From Polaribacter sp. BAL334 (GTDB taxonomy: Bacteria; Bacteroidota; Bacteroidia; Flavobacteriales; Flavobacteriaceae): a DNA stretch of 64,000 nucleotides. This document shows, one piece after another, positions 54,601 to 61,327 of this stretch; position 1 is the first letter of the stretch; the number at the start of each line of letters is the position of its first letter. A program made the translations under genes and the position numbers. The stretch is from the NCBI RefSeq assembly GCF_015767435.1, contig NZ_JADWOV010000293.1, positions 82,002-146,001 on the forward strand, given 5' to 3'. The notes under the pieces are model-generated. The model made no database searches. It was not told where the DNA came from and worked only from the letters and a program-made list of their open reading frames with translations.

Positions 54601-55217
54601 CTAGTTCAAATGTCTCTTAAAACTACAAAACAAAAAGTTCTGCGTTGTGTCAAAAGGTGTTAAATGGTCTTCTGTTGTACATTTCATTTTATCAAAACCA
54701 TCTTTCAATACTGATGCCAATTCCTCTTCGTTGTATTGTTTTATATCAAGTCCGCTACATTTTTTTGGCCCATTTTGTGAAAAGGTTCCAATTGTCATAT
54801 ATCCAACAACCGATTTTCTTGCGATTTTCATATATTTTTCTATTTGGTCAGTAGTAGTAAGAAAATGAAATGTTGCTCTGTCATGCCATACATCAAAAGT
54901 CATATTTGGTTCAAATTCTGTAATGTCACTTACAATCCAATGTACATTGTTTGCTTTTTCTCCAAGTCGTTTTTTTGCTTTTTCAAGTGATTTGGAAGAA
55001 ATGTCAAGAACACTGATGTTTTCAAATCCGGCATCCAATAAATAATCCACAAGTTTACTATCGCCACCGCCAATATCTATTATTCTAGCTGTTTTTTAAG
55101 ACCGAATGAATGTATAAATTCAAGAGATGTTTTTGGTATTTCTTGTGTCCAACTTACCTGTTCAGGATTTTTAGTTTCATAGACTGTTTCCCAATGTTTT
55201 TTTCTGTTTAAATTCAT
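54601..55217 (-). pseudogene. Class I SAM-dependent methyltransferase, frameshifted
   Basis: The first part starts at ATG 55217 (MNLNRKKHWETVYETKNPEQ...) and reads into stop codons just after HSFGLKKQLE. The rest, in another frame, continues as ARIIDIGGGDSKLVDYLLDA, DISSKSLEKAKKRLGEKANNVHWIVSDI and FDVWHDRATFHFL to the stop at 54601. Insertion of a single A in the six-A run at plus 55092-55097 (T on that strand) restores one continuous frame of about 205 codons. The SAM motif I (DIGGGDS) is intact. Either a real deletion (pseudogene) or a sequencing error at a homopolymer. Confidence 0.8.
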
Positions 55218-55476
55218 TAGTAGGTTTTTTTTAGCTTTTGCCTAACGTCAGTTCCTCTAAAAACCTCCGTTCTTATTTCAAATATATTTAAAATTTGGAA
55301 TACAGAATGAATTTAAGTAGCACTATTTTTAAAATATGTTTGAGATTTTAATATGTTTAAAATCCATTCTTATTTTCATATCCAGTGTTGGATTTTCATG
55401 TTTTTTTTGATAAAAACAGTTTCACATAAACCCAAAAAAAATAGAAACAACAGAAACCCTACCTTCAGAAAAACAG

Positions 55477-57054
55477 TTAAATCAAACTCAAAATCTGAAC
55501 CACAATAATCAACACAACCATGGCAATTGGATACACAGTAGCATAGGCAATGGCAGGTGCATCTGAATCTACCATGGTGTCTGTGGCAGCCAATCCTGGA
55601 GTGCTCGTCATTCCACCAGTAAGGGTTCCTAACAATACCAAAATGTTTATTTTGAAATAATATCTGGCAAAAATAGTGGTGACAATCATTGGAATAAGTG
55701 TAATAAACGCACCATAAACAAACAGCTCAATACCATATTGTTGAAAAGTACTTTCCAAACTTGAGCCTGCACTTGAACCAACAGCAGCCAAGAAAAACAA
55801 CAATCCTATTTGTCTTAAAACTTGGTTGGCTTCTCCTGTCATAGTCCACATGATGGGACCCGTTTTCCCAGTTCTGCCTAATATCAATGCTACAATCAAT
55901 ATGCCTCCTGTCAATCCCAAACCGAACGTAAAATCACCAAAATTAATACTGATTTTCCCTACCAAAATCCCTAGAATAATTCCTAAAGTGATGGGTAAAA
56001 AATCGGTGTTTGACAATTTATTATCCCCAAAAATCTTGCTAACTTCTTCCATATTTTCTTTTGAAGAAATGACAATCAATTTATCACCAAATTGCAATTT
56101 TAAAGAAGGACTTGGAGAAAGATCAATTCCTGAACGTCTCACTCTAGTTATGGTGGTGTTATGCGCTTCTTCCAAATGCAATTGTCCCAATGTTTTTTTA
56201 ACAACTTCTTTGTTGGTTACTAAAATTGAGCGCACATCATATTTTTTATCTAGCGGAATTTCCTCTTTTGTTTCATGACCTAACAACAATTTGACACGCT
56301 CTAAAGCTTCATTTGAACCCACTGCTCTTACAATATCTCCTTTGTCTAAAATCACATCATTTTCAGGAATAATGACAGCATTATTGTGTTTGATTCTGGA
56401 AACTACTGCCTTTGTCATGAAACGAATGCTTAAATCTTTCAAACTTTTACCAATCACATTCTCGTTTTCTACCACAAAATGTTTTGCCAAGATTTCAGGA
56501 TATTGCATCAATACGTTGTCTTTGAATGTTTTTTCTTGTTCTTTCAGATTCACCTTCAGGATTCTTGGTAAGAAATTCACAAAAAGAATGACACCAATAA
56601 CTCCAAAAGGATACCCAATACCATAGCCAATTGATGCCAATGGAGACCCTGTAATGTCAATGGCAGTTGCCAAACCTGGTGTGCTTGTCAATGAACCATT
56701 CAATAACCCAATAGCTAAATTTTTATCAACTCCAAAAAAGTAATGAACAGAAAAAGTAAGCAGTCCAGCCACGAAAATAAGCAATACCACTAAGGTGGCT
56801 AATGTTCGTCCATTTTTTTTAAAAGATTCAAAAAAACTGGGTCCTGCTTGAATTCCGATGGTAAAGATGAAAAGCACCAATCCAATGTATTGAAAATCAA
56901 TAGGGACTACAATTCCGTAATGACCAAAAAACAATGCAACAAAAATAACAGCGGAAACATCTAAAGAAATTCCTTTTATCTTAATTCGACCAATGATAAA
57001 TCCGATTAAAATAATCAGAAATAACACAAAATAACTATTTGAAAATAATTCCAT
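55477..57054 (-). CDS. AspT/YidE-like putative transporter (aspartate:alanine antiporter family)
   Basis: A 525-aa transporter of the AAEx family. Two homologous membrane halves (residues ~1-170 and ~350-525), each carrying the motif (LLNGSLTSTPGLATAIDITG near 116 and TLTGGMTSTPGLAATDTMVD near 480), flank two TrkA-C/RCK_C domains (IGKSLKDLSIRFMTKAVVSRI near 200 and KTLGQLHLEEAHNTTITRVRRSG near 290). The substrate could be an amino acid or a dicarboxylate and is not established for most members. A perfect -7 box (TAATTTTG on the minus strand, plus 57073-57080) precedes it. Confidence 0.88.
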   Translation of the reverse strand: MELFSNSYFVLFLIILIGFIIGRIKIKGISLDVSAVIFVALFFGHYGIVVPIDFQYIGLVLFIFTIGIQAGPSFFESFKKNGRTLATLVVLLIFVAGLLTFSVHYFFGVDKNLAIGLLNGSLTSTPGLATAIDITGSPLASIGYGIGYPFGVIGVILFVNFLPRILKVNLKEQEKTFKDNVLMQYPEILAKHFVVENENVIGKSLKDLSIRFMTKAVVSRIKHNNAVIIPENDVILDKGDIVRAVGSNEALERVKLLLGHETKEEIPLDKKYDVRSILVTNKEVVKKTLGQLHLEEAHNTTITRVRRSGIDLSPSPSLKLQFGDKLIVISSKENMEEVSKIFGDNKLSNTDFLPITLGIILGILVGKISINFGDFTFGLGLTGGILIVALILGRTGKTGPIMWTMTGEANQVLRQIGLLFFLAAVGSSAGSSLESTFQQYGIELFVYGAFITLIPMIVTTIFARYYFKINILVLLGTLTGGMTSTPGLAATDTMVDSDAPAIAYATVYPIAMVVLIIVVQILSLI

Positions 57055-57215
57055 GAGTCTGGTAATTTACTACAAAATTAAAGACTTATTCGCAAGAATG
57101 TTTTTTAAATGACCGATTTATATGCAATATCTACGAAAACGATTGCAAATACAATGATAAACTCATTCGTAAAAAGCATGTCAGAATTGAATTCATCACA
57201 GAAAACACAAAGCAA

Positions 57216-57251
57216 AAAAAAACTCTTTACTGGATTGCAAAGAGTTTTTTT
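57216..57251 (-). terminator. Terminator after the FKBP lipoprotein gene
   Basis: A perfect 13-bp stem (57216-57228 with 57239-57251), loop of 10 bases, with A7 and T7 at the ends, so it acts on both strands. It lies 20 bases downstream of the FKBP stop on the minus strand. Confidence 0.85.
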
Positions 57252-57270
57252 GAGTGATTTATAAGTTATA

Positions 57271-58188
57271 CTATTTGATGTTTTTATTCAAATAATCAGG
57301 TAAATTTGGATTGGTTGGATCATTTTTATCATCTGTTGGGTCGCCATTTCCATTTCTGTCTTCATTTTTGGTTAACACCCCATCACCATCATCATCTGTA
57401 TCGAAATAATTAGGAATACCGTCCTTATCTGTATCGTCATTATTTACATCTCCATCTCCATCAAGATCTTCTTTGATACTAGGCACATTGTCATTGTCTT
57501 GGTCTGTGTCTTTCACAAAATCGAGCAAATCAATAAAGAAAAGCAAGTTGGTATCCACCAAATTACTAGACTGGTTTTGCGCTCTTGAAGAAGGATACGC
57601 CAATCCTGAAGGTATAAAAATAATACCTTTACCACTATTCAAAAAAGTAATGGGCCCGTTAAAAGGATCTCCATTCGGTTCTTTTTTTAGTGAACCTCCT
57701 TTAAACTTGGTCATTCCATGAGTCCAACCCCCAATTACAGCATTCAAATTGAACCAAATTCCTGAGGTATTGGAGTCAAATACATTCGTATTAAAAGTAT
57801 TTCCTGAAAAAGTTCTTCCAGAGTATTTTACAAAAACAGAATCAACTACTGTAGGAAATCCCTTGTCTGGTTCTGGTGCTGCACTACCCTCATTGATGAC
57901 ATACACATACAATTTATAGTTGATGTCATTTTCAGTAACCTCCATAATTTTCAATTTAAGAGTCTCATCAAAAAGGGCTGTTTTGCCTGTTTCTAATGGC
58001 TTTAAAACATCTTCTGTTGCATCATAATAATGATTCTTTAAAAATTTTACAATTGAATCATTGTCAGAAATAGCAAGGGCTTCATGGTCAACATCAGCAA
58101 ACGGATTTCGGAATGCATTGTCATCTCCACATGCATAAACTACGATAACGAAAAGTAGTAAAAGAATACTGTTTTTTATTTTAATCAT
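57271..58188 (-). CDS. FKBP-type peptidyl-prolyl isomerase lipoprotein with calcium-binding repeats
   Basis: A 305-aa protein. Lipoprotein signal: MIKIKNSILLLLFVIVVYAC, Cys near residue 20. FKBP-like fold in residues ~95-220 (KGFPTVVDSVFVKYSGRTFSGNTF, IGGWTHGMTKFKGGSLKKE, IIFIPSGLAYPSS), which fits PPIases of the trigger-like type exported by Flavobacteria. The C-terminal ~80 residues are thrombospondin type-3 repeats (DQDNDNVPSIKEDLDGDGDVNNDDTDKDGIPNYFDTDDDGDGV), acidic and calcium-binding. A folding helper for surface or secreted proteins is likely. It is divergent from the S4-domain gene. Confidence 0.9.
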   Translation of the reverse strand: MIKIKNSILLLLFVIVVYACGDDNAFRNPFADVDHEALAISDNDSIVKFLKNHYYDATEDVLKPLETGKTALFDETLKLKIMEVTENDINYKLYVYVINEGSAAPEPDKGFPTVVDSVFVKYSGRTFSGNTFNTNVFDSNTSGIWFNLNAVIGGWTHGMTKFKGGSLKKEPNGDPFNGPITFLNSGKGIIFIPSGLAYPSSRAQNQSSNLVDTNLLFFIDLLDFVKDTDQDNDNVPSIKEDLDGDGDVNNDDTDKDGIPNYFDTDDDGDGVLTKNEDRNGNGDPTDDKNDPTNPNLPDYLNKNIK

Positions 58189-58226
58189 TTAACTATAAAA
58201 TTTTAGGGCGCAATTTACCATTTTTA

Positions 58227-58234
58227 TACCTTTG
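58227..58234 (+). promoter_or_regulatory. Putative -7 box (TACCTTTG) upstream of the S4-domain gene
   Basis: Perfect TAnnTTTG match 32 bases before the ATG at 58267; it shares the 14-base string TACCTTTGTAGAAA with the box at 2506. Confidence 0.55.
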
Positions 58235-58266
58235 TAGAAAGACAAAAAGTATTTTTTAACTTTTTT

Positions 58267-58647
58267 ATGAGAATAGATAAATATTTGTGGTGCATTCGGA
58301 TTTACAAAACCCGAAGTTTGGCAACAGACGCTTGTAAAAAAGGGCATGTAAAAATTGGAGGCAGCAATGTAAAAGCTTCTAGAGAACTCTTTGGGAGTGA
58401 ATTGTTATTGGTTAGAAAAGACCAAATCAATTACCAACTAAAAGTGTTGGACATCCCAGAAAACAGAGTTGGCGCAAAATTGGTAGATTTGTATCGCAAA
58501 GACATGACGCCCAAAGAAGAGTTTGAAAAAAATGAATTGCTGAAATTTGCCAAAGACTATTACCGCAAAAAAGGCGAAGGAAGACCCACTAAAAAAGACA
58601 GAAGAGATATTGAAGGATATCAAGAAGAAACAAATGAAACTTTATGA
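58267..58647 (+). CDS. S4-domain RNA-binding protein, Hsp15-like
   Basis: A 126-aa protein with an S4 domain, MRIDKYLWCIRIYKTRSLATDACKKGHVKIGGSNVKASREL (residues 1-41), like the heat-shock protein Hsp15 (HslR), which binds 50S subunits that carry a stuck nascent chain. The C-terminal tail is basic (KKGEGRPTKKDRRDIEGYQ). The stop overlaps the next gene's ATG by 4 bases (ATGA), so the two genes are translated together. Confidence 0.9.
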   Translation: MRIDKYLWCIRIYKTRSLATDACKKGHVKIGGSNVKASRELFGSELLLVRKDQINYQLKVLDIPENRVGAKLVDLYRKDMTPKEEFEKNELLKFAKDYYRKKGEGRPTKKDRRDIEGYQEETNETL

Positions 58648-59147
58648 CAAAAGAACACAACATTATTTTAGATAACACTCAAATCAATCAAAAAATCAAA
58701 CGAATTGCGTATCAAATTTACGAAAGCAATTCTGATGAAAAAGAAGTGGTCATTGCAGGAATCATTGGCAATGGCTATATTTTTGCTGAAAAATTAGTGG
58801 CTGTACTTACTGAAATTTCAGACATCAACGTGCACATTTGTTTGGTGACTATTGATAAGAAAAATCCGTTGATTCCCATTACTACTTCCTTAGAGGTGAG
58901 TGATTATAAAGACAAATCCTTGGTGTTGGTAGATGATGTGTTGAGCTCAGGAACCACCTTAATTTATGGCGTAAAACATTTTTTAGATGTGCCCTTGAAA
59001 CGATTTAAAACGGCAGTTTTGGTCAATAGAAATCACAAAAAATATCCTGTAAAAGCAGATTTTAAAGGGGTTTCTTTGTCAACATCGATTAAAGAGCATG
59101 TACAAGTGGATTTTTCTAAAGAGGATTCTGTAGCGTATTTACTATAA
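58644..59147 (+). CDS. Phosphoribosyltransferase family protein
   Basis: A 167-aa PRTase-fold protein. The PRPP-binding loop is LVLVDDVLSSGTTLIYGVKHFL near residues 92-113, and IAGIIGNGYIFAEKL near 38-52 forms the flap region. KTAVLVNRNHKKYPVKADFKGVSLSTSIKEHVQVDF near 127-160 is typical of hypoxanthine/xanthine PRTase and PyrR-like proteins. The substrate is undetermined. It is translationally coupled to the S4-domain protein and convergent with aroK, with 6 bases of overlap at the stops. Confidence 0.88.
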   Translation: MTKEHNIILDNTQINQKIKRIAYQIYESNSDEKEVVIAGIIGNGYIFAEKLVAVLTEISDINVHICLVTIDKKNPLIPITTSLEVSDYKDKSLVLVDDVLSSGTTLIYGVKHFLDVPLKRFKTAVLVNRNHKKYPVKADFKGVSLSTSIKEHVQVDFSKEDSVAYLL

Positions 59148-59654
59148 TAATTGAAGTATTGCTGCTGCAATTTCCATTTCTGATTTGTGATCAATTACAA
59201 TCGTTTGTGAAGCTTGTTCATAAAAAAAGCGTCTTTCAAACAAATGCTTTGCGATAAATTCTGGCACTTGTTCATCTTCCAATGAAGCAATCAATGGCCG
59301 AGAACTTTTATGTTTCAACAATCTTTCTGACAAGGTTTGGATGCTAGCTTTTAGATAGACAGAAAGCGTATCGTTTTGTAAAATCAATTCCATATTATTG
59401 GCATAACAAGGAGTTCCACCACCCAATGAAAGAATCATATCTTGCTTATTTTCAAGTACTTCTTTCAAATATTCATGTTCTTTTAAACGGAAATAGATTT
59501 CTCCTTTTTGTGCAAAAATCTCTGAAATAGAAAGCTTTTCTTTTTGACAAATGTATTCGTCTAAATCTAAAAAAGGGTGTCCAGTTTGGCTAGAAAGAAG
59601 TTTTCCAATGGTTGATTTTCCTGACGCCATGTATCCCAACAAAACAATATGCAT
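59142..59654 (-). CDS. aroK: Shikimate kinase
   Basis: Phosphorylates shikimate in aromatic amino acid synthesis (170 aa). P-loop GYMASGKSTIGKLL near 7-20; shikimate-binding DLDEYICQKE near 31-40 and FRLKEHEYLKEVL near 55; SLGGGTPCY near 76-84; the LID region KHKSSRPLIAS near 113-124. Full length and start ATG at 59654. Confidence 0.93.
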   Translation of the reverse strand: MHIVLLGYMASGKSTIGKLLSSQTGHPFLDLDEYICQKEKLSISEIFAQKGEIYFRLKEHEYLKEVLENKQDMILSLGGGTPCYANNMELILQNDTLSVYLKASIQTLSERLLKHKSSRPLIASLEDEQVPEFIAKHLFERRFFYEQASQTIVIDHKSEMEIAAAILQLL

Positions 59655-59725
59655 GATTGATTACTTTTAGGCAAATATCGATAAAATTTATTCAAAATTG
59701 TAGGACTAATTCATAAGATAGGTAG

Positions 59726-59733
59726 TATATTTG
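59726..59733 (+). promoter_or_regulatory. Putative -7 box of the tRNA promoter
   Basis: TATATTTG (59726-59733), a perfect match, 21 bases before tRNA-Lys. The nearest TTG (59698-59700) is 25 bases upstream, slightly more than usual. Confidence 0.6.
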
Positions 59734-59754
59734 CAGCCTGAAAAATATTTTCAA

Positions 59755-59827
59755 GACCTGGTAGCTCAGTTGGTAGAGCATTTCACTTTTAATGAAAGGG
59801 TCCTGGGTTCGAATCCCAGCCCGGTCA
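59755..59827 (+). tRNA. tRNA-Lys (anticodon TTT)
   Basis: A 73-base cloverleaf: acceptor stem GACCTGG / CCCGGTC (one T-G pair), D arm GCTCAGTTGGTAGAGC, anticodon stem TTTCA-CTTTTAA-TGAAA with TTT at the centre, T arm CTGGG-TTCGAAT-CCCAG. CCA is not encoded. It is followed 47 bases later by tRNA-Leu and may share its transcript. Confidence 0.97.
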
Positions 59828-59874
59828 CAAATTAAAGTTACAATTAAAACTAACTTTACGTAATTCTATTCAAA

Positions 59875-59958
59875 GCGCGTATGGCGAAATTGGTAGACGC
59901 GCAGGCTTGAGGGGCTTGTGTTCATTAGAATGTGCTGGTTCGAATCCAGTTACGCGCA
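59875..59958 (+). tRNA. tRNA-Leu (anticodon GAG)
   Basis: An 84-base tRNA with a long variable arm: acceptor GCGCGTA / TACGCGC, D arm GGCGAAATTGGTAGACGC, anticodon stem CAGGC-TTGAGGG-GCTTG with GAG, variable arm from 59920 to about 59933, and T arm CTGGT-TCGAAT-CCAG. CCA is not encoded. The class II form and the anticodon identify leucine. Confidence 0.96.
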
Positions 59959-60019
59959 CTTTTTTAGAATTTAAGTAACATCTTCACAAATTATTAACCT
60001 TTACAAAAAGTTTTATCCT

Positions 60020-60027
60020 TATTTTTG
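60020..60027 (+). promoter_or_regulatory. Putative -7 box (TATTTTTG) close to the ATG
   Basis: A perfect TAnnTTTG match ends only 4 bases before the ATG at 60032. If real, transcription would begin at or within the start codon, giving a leaderless mRNA. Confidence 0.4.
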
Positions 60028-60031
60028 TTTT

Positions 60032-60838
60032 ATGAAGAGAGCCCTGCCATTCCTGTTTTTATTGGTTTCATTGACTGTTTTTTCTCAAAATGACAGCATT
60101 CGTAAAACATTGTTAAAAGGTCAAGTAATCCATGCTGATACCAAAAAAGCATTGAGTGCTGCTCATATTTTAAATCTGAATACGGTTGAAGGTACTATCA
60201 CCAATGAAGATGGTTTTTTTGAATTAGCCACCAAAGTAAATGATACTATTTTGGTTTCTTATTTAGGATTTTCATCCATCAAATTGAAAATATCCAATGA
60301 TTTATTGAAAGGAAATGAATTGGAAATTGCGCTTTACGAGCGTTCTGAAGAAATGCGTGAAGTAATTATAAAATCAACCCAATTGATTGGAGTTCTAGAA
60401 ATTGACCTTAAACAAGTGCCTAAAGATAATTTCACCAGAATTCACATCAATGGTTTGCCTCAAACTTATGAAGTGGGTTCGCCAAAACGTAAAAACTACA
60501 CCTCTCCTATTGCCGCTTTGTTTCAACCCGTTGATTTTTTATACAACCTTTTTGGCAATAAACCCAAACAGCTGAAAAAATTACAAAAACTAAAACACGA
60601 AGACGATTTGCGCAAAATGTTAGCAGGCAAATTTGATCGTGAAGTAATGATGGAATACTTAGGAATGGACAGTCAAGAATTATCAGAATTACTGATTGAT
60701 TGTAATTATTCTGAATATTTTATCAAAAAAGCTTCTGATTTACAACTTATTGAAGCCGTTTTAGATTGTTATGAAAACTACAAAGCTTTGAAAAAAGGCA
60801 GTATTGGTCGTGATAAAATTCCTGTAAAAAAGAATTGA
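60032..60838 (+). CDS. Exported CarboxypepD_reg-like domain protein
   Basis: A 268-aa protein with a signal peptide (MKRALPFLFLLVSLTVFSQ). Residues ~30-105 match the carboxypeptidase regulatory-like domain (LKGQVIHADTKKALSAAHILNLNTVEGTITNEDGFFELATKVNDTILVSYLGFSSIKL), common in TonB-linked outer-membrane proteins. The rest (residues 110-268) is unknown, mostly helical, with a small hydrophilic tail. Function not known. Its -7 box touches the start codon. Confidence 0.8.
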   Translation: MKRALPFLFLLVSLTVFSQNDSIRKTLLKGQVIHADTKKALSAAHILNLNTVEGTITNEDGFFELATKVNDTILVSYLGFSSIKLKISNDLLKGNELEIALYERSEEMREVIIKSTQLIGVLEIDLKQVPKDNFTRIHINGLPQTYEVGSPKRKNYTSPIAALFQPVDFLYNLFGNKPKQLKKLQKLKHEDDLRKMLAGKFDREVMMEYLGMDSQELSELLIDCNYSEYFIKKASDLQLIEAVLDCYENYKALKKGSIGRDKIPVKKN

Positions 60839-61031
60839 TTTGAGAAATTCAACCTACTTAGTGATACTACACATCATTTAAAAAACACTAAACCTTTATT
60901 TACTTTAACTTCTTTTTAACAAGGAGTTAATCCTTCTTTTGTTGATCAAATCATGTAATAATGATGTCTCATCATCAACTGCTTCATATACTACATTCAA
61001 CTAATTATTTTTTCCATTCATAGAGCTAATA

Positions 61032-61065
61032 TTGCTTTTTATCGAAAATTTAAAAAATAAGTTTG
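61032..61065 (+). promoter_or_regulatory. Promoter of a possible small RNA
   Basis: TTG (61032-61034), a 23-base spacer and the perfect -7 box TAAGTTTG (61058-61065). No reading frame follows before the terminator at 61095. Confidence 0.5.
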
Positions 61066-61071
61066 TTGCAC

Positions 61072-61131
61072 TTATGAGTTGAACACAGCAAATTAAAAAA
61101 AAGAGGAACTTAAAAGTTCCTCTTTTTTTTT
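61072..61131 (+). ncRNA. Candidate small RNA of about 60 bases
   Basis: Bounded by a promoter-like pair (TTG and TAAGTTTG) and a strong Rho-independent terminator at 61095-61131. No ORF, no known RNA family recognised. The start near 61072 is an estimate from the -7 box. Confidence 0.35.
61095..61131 (+). terminator. Strong Rho-independent terminator
   Basis: Stem GAGGAACTT (61103-61111) / AAGTTCCTC (61114-61122), extended by A8 and T9 at the ends. With T9, it can act on the plus strand; the A-run makes it bidirectional. Confidence 0.85.
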
Positions 61132-61327
61132 GCAAACTAATTAGTCATTTTGGAAATAAAAAATTTCAACAATTTTAATTAAATATCCTATTTAAAAAAA
61201 ACGATACAAACTTGCCATTCAACTTTATAATATTACTGTTCAACGATATATCAATCTGAAAAGAAGTTAAAACTTTATCTTTATGCTTGTAAAACCTTGT
61301 GTAACAGCAATATTTTAAAATTTAATC

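Larger units (their letters stand above)
60839..61327. other. Intergenic stretch before the large surface protein
   Basis: Nearly 490 bases without a coding region. It holds a possible small RNA unit (promoter at 61032-61065, terminator at 61095-61131) and the leader of the surface protein. Poor match TATCTTTA at about 61277 could be the surface gene's -7 box. Confidence 0.6.

Noticed and set aside
54401..54604. A 67-codon plus-strand frame beginning MRNVMCNFF, with several Cys and Trp
   Set aside because: It has no family resemblance and unnatural composition, and it runs into a hairpin. It is more likely a chance frame in intergenic DNA.
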